Shown: positions 32,326 to 42,502, counted from the first letter of the stretch. The stretch is DNA of 64,000 bases from Samsonia erythrinae (GCF_004342665.1 NZ_SMBY01000001.1:248001-312000), one strand, 5' to 3'. The notes: generated from the sequence alone by a model not told the origin. Program-made: numbers and translations.

Positions 32326-33600
32326 ATGACAGATAAGCGCAAAGACGGTTCAGGAAAGTTACTGTACTGTTCTTTTTGCGGCAAAAGCCAGCATGAAGTG
32401 CGTAAGCTGATTGCCGGGCCGTCAGTGTATATCTGCGATGAATGTGTTGATTTATGTAACGACATTATTCGCGAAGAAATTAAGGAAGTAGCGCCCCACC
32501 GTGAGCGCAGTGCGCTGCCGACGCCGCATGAAATTCGCCGTCACCTTGACGATTACGTCATTGGTCAGGAGCAGGCCAAGAAAGTGTTGGCTGTCGCAGT
32601 GTATAACCATTACAAGCGTTTGCGTAATGGTGACAGCAGCAACGGGATAGAACTGGGTAAAAGTAACATTCTGCTGATTGGCCCGACAGGGAGCGGTAAA
32701 ACCCTGCTGGCTGAAACGTTGGCGCGTTTTCTGGATGTTCCGTTCACGATGGCGGATGCCACCACGTTGACTGAAGCCGGTTATGTCGGTGAAGACGTTG
32801 AGAACATCATCCAGAAGCTGTTGCAAAAATGCGATTACGATGTGCAAAAAGCACAGCGCGGGATTGTTTACATTGATGAAATCGATAAGATTTCCCGTAA
32901 GTCAGACAATCCTTCTATCACCCGTGACGTCTCCGGCGAAGGGGTACAGCAGGCGCTGTTGAAGCTTATTGAAGGCACCATCGCCGCCGTTCCGCCTCAA
33001 GGCGGGCGTAAACATCCTCAGCAGGAGTTCTTGCAGGTCGACACCTCCAAGATCCTCTTTATTTGCGGGGGCGCGTTTGCCGGTTTGGATAAAGTGATTG
33101 AGCAGCGGACCGATACGGGCCGCGGCATTGGCTTTAACGCGACGGTCAAAGGCTCTTCAGATAAAGCGACGGAAGGGGAATTGTTAAGTCATGTTGAGCC
33201 GGAAGATTTGATTAAATTTGGTTTGATCCCTGAATTTATTGGCCGTTTGCCGGTGGTTGCGACACTGAAAGAGCTGAGCGAAGACGCGCTGATTCAGATT
33301 TTACGTGAGCCGAAAAACGCGCTGACCAAACAGTATCAGGCGCTGTTCAATTTGGAAGGCGTCGAATTGGAATTCCGTGATGAGGCGCTGACGGCGATCG
33401 CTAAAAAAGCGATGGCGCGCAAGACCGGCGCGCGCGGGCTGCGTTCCATCGTGGAAGCCGCCCTGCTGGAAACAATGTACGACCTGCCTTCGCTGGAAAG
33501 CGTGGATAAAGTCGTCATTGATGAATCCGTTATTGCAGGCCAGTCTGAGCCGCTATTGATTTACGGCAAGCACGAGGCGCAACAGGCTTCCGGTGAATAA
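32326..33600 (+). CDS. clpX: ATP-dependent Clp protease ATP-binding subunit ClpX
   Basis: This 424-residue AAA+ unfoldase feeds ClpP. The N-terminal zinc domain has Cys15, Cys18, Cys37 and Cys40. Walker A is GPTGSGKT (119-126), the pore loop GYVGED (152-157), Walker B with DEID (184-187), and the ClpP-binding IGF loop lies in [11 protein letters not shown]. It is full length. A terminator follows before lon. Confidence 0.98.
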   Translation: MTDKRKDGSGKLLYCSFCGKSQHEVRKLIAGPSVYICDECVDLCNDIIREEIKEVAPHRERSALPTPHEIRRHLDDYVIGQEQAKKVLAVAVYNHYKRLRNGDSSNGIELGKSNILLIGPTGSGKTLLAETLARFLDVPFTMADATTLTEAGYVGEDVENIIQKLLQKCDYDVQKAQRGIVYIDEIDKISRKSDNPSITRDVSGEGVQQALLKLIEGTIAAVPPQGGRKHPQQEFLQVDTSKILFICGGAFAGLDKVIEQRTDTGRGIGFNATVKGSSDKATEGELLSHVEPEDLIKFGLIPEFIGRLPVVATLKELSEDALIQILREPKNALTKQYQALFNLEGVELEFRDEALTAIAKKAMARKTGARGLRSIVEAALLETMYDLPSLESVDKVVIDESVIAGQSEPLLIYGKHEAQQASGE

Positions 33601-33631
33601 TTAACCAACTGAAATCTGTATTGAAAGATGA

Positions 33632-33660
33632 AAATGGGGGATCTTATCCCCCATTTGCTT
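33632..33660 (+). terminator. Terminator of clpPX
   Basis: AAATGGGGGAT, short loop, ATCCCCCATTT then GCTTTTA, 31 bases after the clpX stop. Confidence 0.8.
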
Positions 33661-33677
33661 TTACGCGTATTCTGGTC

Positions 33678-33706
33678 GTTGAATGTGAGACATTTATCCC
33701 CATATA
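33678..33706 (+). promoter_or_regulatory. Sigma-32 heat-shock promoter of lon
   Basis: GTTGAATG, 12 bases, then CCCCATATA, about 90 bases before lon. The layout and the words GTTGAATGTG and TCCCCATATACT match the known E. coli lon heat-shock promoter very closely. Confidence 0.75.
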
Positions 33707-33793
33707 CTCAAATATGTATTTGGTGAAACCCGTGAAGACTGCGTTTCACGAGATTCCCTTAACCTGGCGGAAACGAAACTAAGAGAGAGCTCT

Positions 33794-36169
33794 ATGAACC
33801 CTGAGCGTTCCGAACGCATAGAAATCCCCGTATTGCCGTTGCGCGATGTGGTGGTTTATCCGCACATGGTCATTCCGTTGTTTGTTGGTCGGGAGAAATC
33901 GATTCGGTGCCTTGAAGCCGCAATGGATCATGATAAGAAGATCATGCTGGTGGCACAGAAAGAAGCCTCAACGGATGAGCCAAGTATTAACGATCTTTTC
34001 TCGGTAGGGACGGTCGCCTCTATTCTGCAAATGCTCAAGCTGCCAGACGGCACGGTGAAAGTGCTCGTCGAAGGGCTTCAGCGCGCGCGTATCACTACGC
34101 TCTCTGACAGCGGCGAACATTTCGCGGCGCAGGCCGAATACCTTGATTCGCCGGCGATTGATGAACGTGAGCAGGAAGTCCTCATGCGCACGGCGATCAA
34201 TCAGTTTGAGGGATATATCAAACTGAATAAAAAAATCCCGCCGGAAGTCCTGACGTCTCTGAACAGTATTGATGATGCCGCGCGTCTGGCGGACACCATC
34301 GCCGCGCACATGCCGCTGAAACTGGCCGATAAGCAGTCTGCGCTCGAAATGTCCGATATTACGGAGCGTTTGGAGTACCTGATGGCGATGATGGAATCCG
34401 AAATCGATCTGTTGCAGGTTGAGAAACGGATCCGCGGTCGCGTTAAGAAACAAATGGAAAAAAGCCAGCGTGAGTACTATCTGAATGAGCAAATGAAAGC
34501 CATTCAGAAAGAGTTGGGCGAGATGGATGACGCGCCGGACGAACACGAAGCGCTAAAACGCAAGATTGAAGCGGCGAAAATGCCGAAAGATGCACGTGAA
34601 AAAGCCGAAGCTGAACTACAGAAGCTGAAAATGATGTCGCCGATGTCGGCGGAAGCGACGGTGGTGCGCAGCTATATCGACTGGATGGTACAGGTACCGT
34701 GGAATGCGCGCAGCAAAGTGAAGAAAGACTTGCTGAAAGCGCAGGAAATGCTGGATACCGACCATTACGGTCTGGAGCGCGTAAAAGAGCGCATCCTGGA
34801 GTATCTCGCTGTCCAGAGTCGCGTCAGCAAGATTAAAGGACCGATTCTGTGTCTGGTGGGGCCGCCCGGCGTGGGTAAAACCTCGCTTGGCCAGTCTATC
34901 GCCAAAGCGACCGGACGTCAGTATGTCCGTATGGCGCTGGGTGGCGTGCGTGACGAAGCGGAAATCCGCGGGCACCGCCGTACTTATATCGGTTCAATGC
35001 CGGGCAAGCTAATCCAGAAAATGGCGAAAGTGGGCGTGAAGAACCCGTTGTTCCTGCTGGATGAGATCGACAAAATGTCTTCCGACATGCGTGGCGACCC
35101 GGCATCGGCCCTGTTGGAAGTGCTCGATCCCGAGCAGAACGTCGCGTTTAACGATCACTATCTGGAAGTCGACTACGACCTGTCCGATGTGATGTTCGTT
35201 GCCACGTCCAACTCGATGAATATTCCGGCTCCGTTACTTGACCGTATGGAAGTTATTCGTCTTTCCGGCTACACCGAAGATGAAAAACTGAATATCGCCA
35301 GGCAGCATCTGCTGCCAAAACAGATTGAACGCAATGCGCTGAAAAATGGCGAACTGTCGGTAGAAGACAGCGCAATTATCGGCATAATCCGTTACTACAC
35401 GCGGGAAGCCGGCGTGCGTAGCCTGGAGCGAGAAATCTCCAAATTGTGTCGCAAGGCGGTGAAAACGTTGTTGATGGATAAATCCATTAAACATATCAAG
35501 GTCTCGGGCGATAACCTTAAGGATTTCCTCGGGGTGCAGCGTTTTGACTATGGTCGTGCAGATGATGAAAATCGTGTAGGGCAGGTGACCGGTCTGGCGT
35601 GGACGGAAGTCGGCGGCGATTTGTTAACGATTGAGACCGCTTGTGTGCCGGGTAAAGGGAAACTGACCTATACTGGTTCTTTAGGTGAAGTGATGCAGGA
35701 GTCGATTCAGGCAGCACTCACCGTCGTTCGCGCCAGAGCGGAAAAACTGGGTATTAATGCCGATTTTTATGAGAAGCGTGATATCCATGTCCACGTTCCT
35801 GAAGGGGCAACGCCGAAAGATGGGCCAAGTGCGGGTATTGCTATGTGTACTGCGCTGGTTTCTTGTCTGACCGGAAATCCGGTTCGTGCCGATGTGGCGA
35901 TGACAGGGGAAATTACCCTGCGTGGTCTGGTGCTGCCGATCGGCGGGTTGAAAGAGAAACTGTTGGCTGCACACCGTGGCGGTATCAAAACGGTATTGAT
36001 TCCAGATGACAATAAGCGCGATCTGGAGGAAATTCCGCAGAATGTCATTGCCGATCTGGAAATCCATCCGGTGAAGAGTATTGAGGAAGTATTAGCGTTA
36101 GCGTTGCAGAATGCGCCTTATGGCATACAGGTGGTATCGCCTACTAAAGTTAAAGCCAGGGCAAAATAG
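33794..36169 (+). CDS. lon: ATP-dependent protease Lon
   Basis: The 791-residue, class A Lon degrades misfolded and regulatory proteins. Domains are an N-terminal substrate-binding region (about 1-310, with IPVLPLRDVVVYP at the start), an AAA+ module with Walker A GPPGVGKTS and Walker B FLLDEIDKM, and a C-terminal Ser-Lys protease domain with the catalytic Ser in PKDGPSAGIAM and Lys in GGLKEKLLAA. The first 8 residues (MNPERSER) precede the conserved IEIPVLPL. Confidence 0.98.
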   Translation: MNPERSERIEIPVLPLRDVVVYPHMVIPLFVGREKSIRCLEAAMDHDKKIMLVAQKEASTDEPSINDLFSVGTVASILQMLKLPDGTVKVLVEGLQRARITTLSDSGEHFAAQAEYLDSPAIDEREQEVLMRTAINQFEGYIKLNKKIPPEVLTSLNSIDDAARLADTIAAHMPLKLADKQSALEMSDITERLEYLMAMMESEIDLLQVEKRIRGRVKKQMEKSQREYYLNEQMKAIQKELGEMDDAPDEHEALKRKIEAAKMPKDAREKAEAELQKLKMMSPMSAEATVVRSYIDWMVQVPWNARSKVKKDLLKAQEMLDTDHYGLERVKERILEYLAVQSRVSKIKGPILCLVGPPGVGKTSLGQSIAKATGRQYVRMALGGVRDEAEIRGHRRTYIGSMPGKLIQKMAKVGVKNPLFLLDEIDKMSSDMRGDPASALLEVLDPEQNVAFNDHYLEVDYDLSDVMFVATSNSMNIPAPLLDRMEVIRLSGYTEDEKLNIARQHLLPKQIERNALKNGELSVEDSAIIGIIRYYTREAGVRSLEREISKLCRKAVKTLLMDKSIKHIKVSGDNLKDFLGVQRFDYGRADDENRVGQVTGLAWTEVGGDLLTIETACVPGKGKLTYTGSLGEVMQESIQAALTVVRARAEKLGINADFYEKRDIHVHVPEGATPKDGPSAGIAMCTALVSCLTGNPVRADVAMTGEITLRGLVLPIGGLKEKLLAAHRGGIKTVLIPDDNKRDLEEIPQNVIADLEIHPVKSIEEVLALALQNAPYGIQVVSPTKVKARAK

Positions 36170-36202
36170 TGACCTATCGCAAAAACCCTTGAGAAAAACG
36201 GG

Positions 36203-36238
36203 GCTGGTGAGTGAAATCATGCTTGCCAGCTTTTTTTT
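36203..36238 (+). terminator. Rho-independent terminator of lon
   Basis: GCTGGTGAG pairs with CTTGCCAGC (two G-U pairs), then eight T. It starts 33 bases after the lon stop. Confidence 0.9.
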
Positions 36239-36368
36239 GTACCGCTAAGTTAGAGCACTGTTAGTTCTAGCCGTAACTTGCTAAGGTCCGACAGGATTGA
36301 TATAAAGCTAAAGTATCGCGTTTGGGGATATGACAGCGCGATAAGAAAATTCCAGAGGGGATGAGAGA

Positions 36369-36641
36369 GTGAACAAGTCACAATTGATCGACAAAATTGC
36401 CGCAGATGCTGATATTTCCAAAGCGGCAGCAGGGCGTGTGTTGGATGCAATTATTAGTTCCGTTACTGAATCCCTGAAAGAAGGGGATGATGTTGCTTTA
36501 GTTGGCTTTGGTACTTTCTCAGTGCGTGAACGTGCTGCGCGTACCGGTCGCAACCCGCAAACTGGTAAGGAAATCAGTATTCCAGCGGCGAAAGTACCAG
36601 GGTTCCGAGCTGGTAAGACGCTGAAAGACGCCGTTAACTGA
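36369..36641 (+). CDS. hupB: DNA-binding protein HU-beta
   Basis: The 90-residue nucleoid protein starts at GTG after GGGGATGAGAGA ([20 protein letters not shown]). The DNA-intercalating arm [20 protein letters not shown] and the [10 protein letters not shown] block are intact. HU bends and compacts DNA as homo- or heterodimers with HU-alpha. It sits between lon and ppiD as in E. coli. Confidence 0.97.
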   Translation: MNKSQLIDKIAADADISKAAAGRVLDAIISSVTESLKEGDDVALVGFGTFSVRERAARTGRNPQTGKEISIPAAKVPGFRAGKTLKDAVN

Positions 36642-36723
36642 TTATTACGTCACAGGTTTGGGGGATGGCTATTTCTGGCTGCCAAACATTACCTGACGCG
36701 AAGATATTGGTAAGGTAAGATAC

Positions 36724-36757
36724 GAGGCGCATCATTTTTATGATGTGCCTTTTATTT
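36724..36757 (+). terminator. Terminator of hupB
   Basis: AGGCGCATCA and TGATGTGCCT with a five-base T loop, then TTTATTTA, about 85 bases after the hupB stop. Confidence 0.75.
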
Positions 36758-36805
36758 ATGGGCTATACATATCCGCACCCGGCAGGACGCTGCAAAGGTG
36801 GCGTT

Positions 36806-36823
36806 AAAACAGCATGCTGTTTT
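36806..36823. repeat. 18-base perfect palindrome upstream of ppiD
   Basis: AAAACAGCATGCTGTTTT has complete dyad symmetry with no loop bases, so it looks more like a dimeric protein-binding site than an RNA hairpin. Its regulator is unknown. Confidence 0.45.
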
Positions 36824-36970
36824 CTCTAACATCGCGTTGCTGGTCGTTTGGCGGCGGACATTAAGCTTAATGCGCCCTAGCCTTGTATTGGGCTATAGCA
36901 ATCGCAAGGATGCATGGCCCCGGCCAGCGCAGGGAGTGTTATCCATTCTACAGCGGAGTGTTGTCACATT

Positions 36971-38851
36971 ATGATGGACAATTTACGTACGGCCGCAAAT
37001 AACGTCGTGCTCAAAATTATTCTTGCTTTGATCATTTTATCATTCGTTTTAACCGGCGTTGGTGATTATCTTATTGGTGGTTCAGGCGATTACGCGGCAA
37101 AGGTGAACGGGCAGGAAATTACCCGGGCACAGCTTGAGCAGGCGGTACAGAACGAGCGCAACCGTCAACAGGAAGCGTTGGGAGAAAACTTCTCTATATT
37201 GGCGGGCAATGATGGCTACATGCAGCAGTTGCGTAAACAGGCGCTTTCTCAACTCATTGATGAAACCCTGCTGGATCAGTATGCCGACAAGCTGGGGCTG
37301 AACATCAGTGATGAGCAGATTAAACAGGCGATCTTTGAGGTTCCCGCATTTCAGACCAACAATCGTTTTGACAATGAAAAGTATCTGGATCAGGTTCGTC
37401 GTCTTGGCGTAACGCCGGACATGTATGCGCAGATGCTGCGCAAGCAGCTGACGTCGCAACAGCTGATTCGTGGGTTTGGCAATACGGCGTTCCTGTTGCC
37501 GCAGGAGATCGACAATCTGGTGAAACTGGCGGCGCAAGATCGTGTTGTTCGCCTGGCAACGCTGGATATTGCGGGAAAAGCGAAGGCTCAGACGGTTGCT
37601 GACGATGAAGTCCAGAGCTATTACGAGCAGAACAAAGGACGCTTTATCGCACCGGAAGAATTCAAAGTCAGCTATATCATGCTGGATGCCGCGAGCATTA
37701 TGGATAGCGTGAAAGTCGATGATGCCGCTATCAGCGATTTCTATGAACAGAATAAGAACGATTATTCTCAGCCTGAGCGTAAGAAATTCAGCGTGATTCA
37801 GGTGAAGGACGAATCCGATGCGAAATCTGTTCTGGAGGCTTTGAAGCAAGGTGGTGATTTTGCGACGCTGGCAAAAGATAAATCCACGGACGTCATCTCA
37901 CGTCGCAACGGCGGCGATCTGGGATGGATGGACGAAAACAGCATGATTGATGAGTTAAAGCAGGTGAAACTGACCGAGAAAGGCCAGATTTCCGATGCGA
38001 TTAAATCATCCGTTGGCTATCTGATTGTGCGTTTGGATGATGTTCAGCCGCAGCAGGTCAAACCGCTGAGCGAGGTGCGCGCCGACATCGCCGAAAAGGT
38101 GAAGCACGAAAAAGCGCAGGATGAGTTCTATGCTTTGCAACAGAAGGTGAGCGAAGCGGCCAGCAACGATAACGAGTCCCTAGCCTCGGCAGAAGAAGCG
38201 GCTGGCGCGAAAGCGACACAAACAGATTGGTTCACGCGCGAGCAGGTTCCGGCAGCCCTGAACTTCCAACCGGTCACGCAGGCGATCTTCAATGGTGCGT
38301 TGCTGGGAGAGAACGGCTCGGCGGGTAACAACTCTGATGTGATTAACGTCGATGGCGACCGAGCTTTTGTGCTGCGTATCGCCGACCATAAGGCTGAAAG
38401 TACGCGTCCGTTGGATCAGGTGCGTAATGAGATAGTGGACTTGCTGAAACGTCAGAAGGCAGAACAGCAGGTTCGCGCTGACGCAGAGAAGATCCTGGCT
38501 GAGTTGAAACAGGGCAAGGACGATGCGTTGAAGGCGGCTGGATTGAGCTTTGCGCCGGCAAAAACGATCTCTTCTATTTCTCAAGGCGATGCAACGACTG
38601 AGGCCATTTTTGCCATGCCGCATCCAGAGAAAGATAAACCGTCTTACGCAATGACTCAGGATCAGGCGGGTAATGTTGTGCTGGTTGCCCTGGATAGCGT
38701 TACGCCACATCCGCTGAATGAGCAGCAAAAAGAGCAGTTTGCCAACCAGATTCAACAGAGCTCTCTGGGGTCAATGTTTGACTCTCTGTTGGCCAGCTTG
38801 CGTAATGAAGCGAAAATCAAGCTGGGTAATGCCGCACAGGAACAGCAATAA
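36971..38851 (+). CDS. ppiD: Periplasmic chaperone PpiD
   Basis: The protein has 626 residues from the ATG at 36971 (MMDNLRTAANNVVLKIILAL); the frame is open further upstream but E. coli starts at the same place. A single N-terminal membrane helix (about 12-34) anchors SurA-like periplasmic domains. The parvulin domain (about 265-355) has GGDFATLAKDKSTDVISRRNGGDLGW. PpiD binds proteins emerging from SecYEG and has little isomerase activity. It ends the proteostasis cluster. Confidence 0.96.
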   Translation: MMDNLRTAANNVVLKIILALIILSFVLTGVGDYLIGGSGDYAAKVNGQEITRAQLEQAVQNERNRQQEALGENFSILAGNDGYMQQLRKQALSQLIDETLLDQYADKLGLNISDEQIKQAIFEVPAFQTNNRFDNEKYLDQVRRLGVTPDMYAQMLRKQLTSQQLIRGFGNTAFLLPQEIDNLVKLAAQDRVVRLATLDIAGKAKAQTVADDEVQSYYEQNKGRFIAPEEFKVSYIMLDAASIMDSVKVDDAAISDFYEQNKNDYSQPERKKFSVIQVKDESDAKSVLEALKQGGDFATLAKDKSTDVISRRNGGDLGWMDENSMIDELKQVKLTEKGQISDAIKSSVGYLIVRLDDVQPQQVKPLSEVRADIAEKVKHEKAQDEFYALQQKVSEAASNDNESLASAEEAAGAKATQTDWFTREQVPAALNFQPVTQAIFNGALLGENGSAGNNSDVINVDGDRAFVLRIADHKAESTRPLDQVRNEIVDLLKRQKAEQQVRADAEKILAELKQGKDDALKAAGLSFAPAKTISSISQGDATTEAIFAMPHPEKDKPSYAMTQDQAGNVVLVALDSVTPHPLNEQQKEQFANQIQQSSLGSMFDSLLASLRNEAKIKLGNAAQEQQ

Positions 38852-38885
38852 GCCTCGCAGAAATTTGCAAATTATTGCAACAATC

Positions 38886-38908
38886 AAAGGCCGCTTTCGC
38901 GGCCTTTT
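38886..38908 (+). terminator. Rho-independent terminator of ppiD
   Basis: AAAGGCCGC, short loop, GCGGCCTTTT, 34 bases after the ppiD stop. Confidence 0.85.
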
Positions 38909-38989
38909 CCACATTTAAATTCTGCTGTTTGCGACTCGCACCGGCATGCGGCAAGGTAGCGGTGCTGTCACATACATGGAGGAAACAGC

Positions 38990-39352
38990 ATGAAGAAATC
39001 GGGAATAAAAGTACTGTGCTTGATGATTGGCATGAGTTTGTCTGGATTACCGCTACTGACTCAGGCGGCAGCGAAAGCTGAAAGTACGGTAACGACGCTG
39101 AAGCCTGCATCGTCCGAGCAGAAAGTGGATAACGCAACGCTTCCTGACGGTGATGAGGATGAAGTGAGTATTAATACGGCAAGTGCGAACGAGCTGGCTA
39201 ACGTTATGAATGGCGTCGGTCTTAAAAAAGCGGAAGCGATAGTCAACTACCGCGAGCAAAATGGTCCTTTTACCCAGCTCGATCAATTAATCGAGGTTCC
39301 TGGCATTGGGGCGGCATTGGTTGAACGTAATCTCTCTCGTCTAAAACTGTGA
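38990..39352 (+). CDS. ybaV: ComEA-like helix-hairpin-helix protein YbaV
   Basis: The 120-residue protein has an N-terminal signal peptide (cleavage expected near TQAAA, about residue 27), a low-complexity linker, and one ComEA-type double helix-hairpin-helix domain (about 55-120: SINTASANELANVMNGVGLKKAEAIVNYRE). It is the enterobacterial counterpart of periplasmic DNA-binding ComEA proteins. Its role in these bacteria is not established. It is preceded by ATGGAGGAAAC. Confidence 0.92.
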   Translation: MKKSGIKVLCLMIGMSLSGLPLLTQAAAKAESTVTTLKPASSEQKVDNATLPDGDEDEVSINTASANELANVMNGVGLKKAEAIVNYREQNGPFTQLDQLIEVPGIGAALVERNLSRLKL

Positions 39353-39457
39353 TATTGGTCGCAGCCCGGCTGAGTTTTTCATCTGGGCTGTAGACCTCTG
39401 CTAGGCTACTTGTCAGGTCGTATCCGTTGTTGGTGTTGTCACTGGAGAAAGCGTGCT

Positions 39458-39874
39458 ATGCAGACTTACATTACCGTTCGTGGCTATCATATTGATGTTT
39501 ATCAGCATGTTAATAATGCTCGCTATCTGGAGTTTCTGGAGGAGGCGCGCTGGCAGTGGCTGGAGAGGTTGTCAGTTTTGGACTGGATGACGAGCCGCAA
39601 CGTGGCTTTCGTGGTAGTCAACATCAATATCAATTATCGTAAGCCCGCCGTTCTCGGCGATGTACTGTGTATCGATAGTGACTTATTGCAACTGAATAAT
39701 AAAAGTGGCGTGATCCGTCAGAAAGTGATGCGACGGTCTGATGGCGATGAGGTAGTTGATGCCACGCTAACGTTTGTCTGCATCGACCGGGAGACGCAAA
39801 AAGCGCTGCCGCTGGAAGGGGAACTGCTGGAACACTTGAATGAGTGTCGGCATAAGCAGGCAACATCAGGTTAG
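39458..39874 (+). CDS. fadM: Long-chain acyl-CoA thioesterase FadM (YbaW)
   Basis: The protein has 138 residues from the ATG at 39458 (MQTYITVRGYHIDVYQHVNN), with GGAGAAAG upstream. This single hotdog domain hydrolyses long-chain acyl-CoA, notably dienoyl species, during oleate degradation. The catalytic Asp lies in YHIDVYQHVNNARYLEF. Its stop codon is inside the left arm of a long inverted repeat shared with convergent queC. Confidence 0.93.
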   Translation: MQTYITVRGYHIDVYQHVNNARYLEFLEEARWQWLERLSVLDWMTSRNVAFVVVNININYRKPAVLGDVLCIDSDLLQLNNKSGVIRQKVMRRSDGDEVVDATLTFVCIDRETQKALPLEGELLEHLNECRHKQATSG

Positions 39875-39920
39875 CGCTGTGCCGGACGGCTCTATGCTTT
39901 CTTGTCGTAACCTGATGTTG
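39861..39920. terminator. Bidirectional 13-bp inverted repeat overlapping the fadM stop codon
   Basis: CAACATCAGGTTA and TAACCTGATGTTG are exact complements with a 34-base loop. The left arm contains the last codons and the first two bases of the stop of fadM; the right arm ends 15 bases from the queC stop. It is probably a termination or mRNA 3'-end structure for both convergent genes. Confidence 0.65.
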
Positions 39921-39934
39921 TGATGCGGAGAATG

Positions 39935-40630
39935 TTAGCTTAAACCCGTTTTTTGCTTGAGGGACGTCATCACGGTGTTGGCATCGTTTTGGTACTGGGC
40001 GAGCCCGTTGGCCCGTAAATGGCAAGCGGCACAGTGCCCGCATCCATCACCCTTTATGCCGTTATAACAGGTCAGCGTGTGATACCGGACGGTATCAAGT
40101 TGTTGGTAGTAGTCCGCCAGCGCCCAGGTTTCGGCTTTATTAAGCCACATCAGCGGCGTTTCAAAGCGGATATCGCGGGCGATTCCCAATACCACAGCCT
40201 GATTCAGCGCTTTGACAAACTCATCGCGGCAATCTGGATAACCGGAAAAATCGGTTTCACATACGCCGGTAATGACGGCCTCCGCGCCAACCTGATAGGC
40301 GTAGATCGCTGCCAACGTCAGGAACAGGATATTTCTTCCCGGAACAAAGGTGTTAGGAATGCCTTGTGCATCGGCGTCATAATCAGGAACCGGGATGTTA
40401 TCGCGTGTCAGGCTACTGGTGGCGAGTTCATTCAACAAGCCGACATCCAATACTTTATGTGCCGTTGCCCCTAGTTTTTGGCTGAGTTCACGGGCGATAT
40501 CAATTTCTGCGCGATGGCGCTGCCCATAGTCGAAGGTTATACAGTGGACATGGTCATAATGTTGCAGCGCCTGAATCAGGCAGGTTGTGGAGTCTTGCCC
40601 ACCGCTAAAAACGACAACAGCATCCTTCAT
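39935..40630 (-). CDS. queC: 7-cyano-7-deazaguanine synthase QueC
   Basis: The 231-residue enzyme converts carboxy-deazaguanine to preQ0 with ATP and ammonia, upstream of Tgt and QueA in queuosine synthesis. The PP-loop is [15 protein letters not shown] and the C-terminal zinc cluster is [19 protein letters not shown]. In E. coli it is followed by ybaE and cof; neither is here. Confidence 0.96.
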   Translation of the reverse strand: MKDAVVVFSGGQDSTTCLIQALQHYDHVHCITFDYGQRHRAEIDIARELSQKLGATAHKVLDVGLLNELATSSLTRDNIPVPDYDADAQGIPNTFVPGRNILFLTLAAIYAYQVGAEAVITGVCETDFSGYPDCRDEFVKALNQAVVLGIARDIRFETPLMWLNKAETWALADYYQQLDTVRYHTLTCYNGIKGDGCGHCAACHLRANGLAQYQNDANTVMTSLKQKTGLS

Positions 40631-40745
40631 TCTTCATTCACCTTAATACCGAGCGAGCCGCAATACAGTGTATGCAGTGCGGCGTAAAAGCCTTATGTTA
40701 CCTCAAAGAGGGTTGGTATTCAGCGCCATGCGCGCATACCGGCTT

Positions 40746-41828
40746 TCATGCTTTATGTCCGCTGGCCTCTGAGGCATTCGCAGGGATCTCCGCGTGATGC
40801 AGCATAGTTAAATAAGGGGTAATGTCGCCGATATTTTTTTCTACCCAACTGGGATTGTAGTAGGTATCCAGATAGCGTTCACCGCTGTCACATAACAGCG
40901 TAACCAGTGCGCCTTGCTCTTTGCGTTTCACCATCGCTTTGGCCAGTTGCAACATGCCCCAGACGTTGGTGCCGGTGGAGGCTCCCGCTTTGCGGCCTAA
41001 CACGTTTTCCAGCCAGTACAGCGTCGCGATGCTGGCCGCATCCGGTACTTTGATCATGCTGTCGATGACGTCTGGAATAAAGGAGGGTTCGGCGCGTGGG
41101 CGGCCAATACCTTCAATTTTACTGCCGCATGAACCAGTAATAGAAAGATCCCGCTGTTGGTAATAGTCGTAGAAAACAGAGTCTTCTGGATCGACCACCA
41201 CCAGCTGCGTGTCTAAGCCCTGATAGCGTATGTAGCGCCCCAGCGTCGCGGAAGTGCCGCCAGTACCGGCGCTCATGACGATGTAGTTTGGTACGGAATA
41301 AGGCTCGCGTGACATCTGGCGATATATGCTGTCGGCAATGTTGTTATTGCCACGCCAGTCTGTGGCACGTTCAGCATAGGTGAACTGATCCATATAATGG
41401 CCGTTCAGCTTGTGTGCCAGTTGTTCCGATTCCGTGTAGATCTGTCCCGCTTGCTCGACAAAATGGCAGCGTCCGCCATAAAAAGTGATTTGCTCAATTT
41501 TTCTTTTGGCGGTGCAGAAAGGCATAACGGCGATAAACGGCAGGCCAAGCAGACGCGCAAAATAAGCCTCGGATACGGCGGTACTGCCGGATGAGGCCTC
41601 AATAATCGGTGTGCCTTCTTTGATCCAGCCGTTACACAGTCCGTAGAGGAACAGCGATCGCGCCAGACGATGCTTCAGGCTGCCGCTGGGATGCGTGCTT
41701 TCATCTTTGAGATAAAAATAGATACCGGGGTAATCCGGCAGAGTCAGACGGATAAGATGCGTATCAGCCGAACGTTGAAAATCCGCTTCGATGGCGCTGA
41801 TGGCATTTTTAACCCAGACATTGGTCAT
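40746..41828 (-). CDS. PLP-dependent L-cysteine desulfhydrase (Cds1/CcdA type, cysteine synthase fold)
   Basis: This 360-residue fold-type II PLP enzyme has its Schiff-base lysine at Lys52 in the motif HPSGSLKHR (differing from the PTGS-K of true cysteine synthases) and a phosphate-binding loop [10 protein letters not shown]. Close relatives degrade L-cysteine to pyruvate, sulfide and ammonia. A cysteine-inducible desulfhydrase of this kind (CcdA) next to an Lrp-type regulator (CcdR, a DecR relative) is known in Pantoea ananatis. decR lies about 700 bases away here, divergently. The function is inferred from this context and the fold; a synthase cannot be excluded by sequence alone. Confidence 0.8.
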   Translation of the reverse strand: MTNVWVKNAISAIEADFQRSADTHLIRLTLPDYPGIYFYLKDESTHPSGSLKHRLARSLFLYGLCNGWIKEGTPIIEASSGSTAVSEAYFARLLGLPFIAVMPFCTAKRKIEQITFYGGRCHFVEQAGQIYTESEQLAHKLNGHYMDQFTYAERATDWRGNNNIADSIYRQMSREPYSVPNYIVMSAGTGGTSATLGRYIRYQGLDTQLVVVDPEDSVFYDYYQQRDLSITGSCGSKIEGIGRPRAEPSFIPDVIDSMIKVPDAASIATLYWLENVLGRKAGASTGTNVWGMLQLAKAMVKRKEQGALVTLLCDSGERYLDTYYNPSWVEKNIGDITPYLTMLHHAEIPANASEASGHKA

Positions 41829-41952
41829 GATAAAAACTCGGTCAGACAGTGATTTATATAGATAGATTACCGGGTTTTCTGGATAAAAAGATTACCTTTT
41901 GATCTGCCAGTGCCAAATTTTGAAGAGTAATTTCCTTTTATTATGCGATTTT

Positions 41953-41966
41953 GGAGAAAAATCTCC
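41953..41966. promoter_or_regulatory. Candidate DecR/Lrp-type operator upstream of the desulfhydrase
   Basis: GGAGAAAAATCTCC is a near-perfect dyad in the gap between the membrane-protein gene and the desulfhydrase. Related AT-rich dyads with GAGAA/TTCTC arms occur before decR (42503-42522 and 42541-42553). Confidence 0.35.
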
Positions 41967-41982
41967 TCCCTAAGCCGGAGGG

Positions 41983-42429
41983 TTACCCTAAAATAAGGGT
42001 GACGCCAGAGAGGAGCGAAGCAAAGGCAATACAGAGGATTACTATGCCGATAGCGCCAATCACGAAAGGAAATACGATCGCGGCAAGGCCGAGCGCTGCT
42101 GCACTGATACAGGTTCGTCCTGGTTCCCGGCGTGCAAAACCGAAAATAGCGAGAATAAGGGCGAGGCAGCCTAAGGCAGATGTCGCGGTAGTAACATGTT
42201 GCTGTGTATTAAATGTGGTTTCAGGGATGGGCACGGGAGCGGGTTTACCCATGAATCTATCAACCGTAGTATCCCGAATAGAAACGATCTCAGCAGCAAT
42301 TCGTTCTTCTAAAGGGATATCGGGGGTTGATGAGCCACCCCAGAAGTTGGATATAGAGACAAACAGAGCGAGTGCTCCCAGCATCATTCCAGTCATACTA
42401 AACTTACAGCGTCTTTTGGTGTTTTCCAT
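41983..42429 (-). CDS. Unknown small membrane protein
   Basis: I do not recognise this 148-residue protein. One hydrophobic segment is near the N-terminus (about 11-29), then a Pro/Ser-rich stretch probably outside the membrane (30-75: TPDIPLEERIAAEIVSIRD and GKPAPVPIPET). Two or three further hydrophobic segments fill residues 80-148, split by the basic ARREPGR turn. It lies between the cysteine desulfhydrase (same strand, downstream) and divergent decR, in place of E. coli ybaE-cof. Whether it belongs to the cysteine-response locus is unknown; a role in sulfide or cysteine export is only a guess. Confidence 0.7.
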   Translation of the reverse strand: MENTKRRCKFSMTGMMLGALALFVSISNFWGGSSTPDIPLEERIAAEIVSIRDTTVDRFMGKPAPVPIPETTFNTQQHVTTATSALGCLALILAIFGFARREPGRTCISAAALGLAAIVFPFVIGAIGIVILCIAFASLLSGVTLILG

Positions 42430-42502
42430 CTGTTTGCCACTCCTGATTGGCCTGGGAAAGCATCGCTATCGTCATGAATAGTCTTTGGGTTGGTGCCCAC
42501 GG

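Larger units (their letters stand above)
36642..36970. other. Gap between hupB and ppiD
   Basis: 329 bases: the hupB terminator, an 18-base palindrome (36806-36823) and the ppiD promoter region. Two similar words, GCAGGGAGTGTTATCC and AGCGGAGTGTTGTCAC, occur just upstream of ppiD. No gene is supported. Confidence 0.5.
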
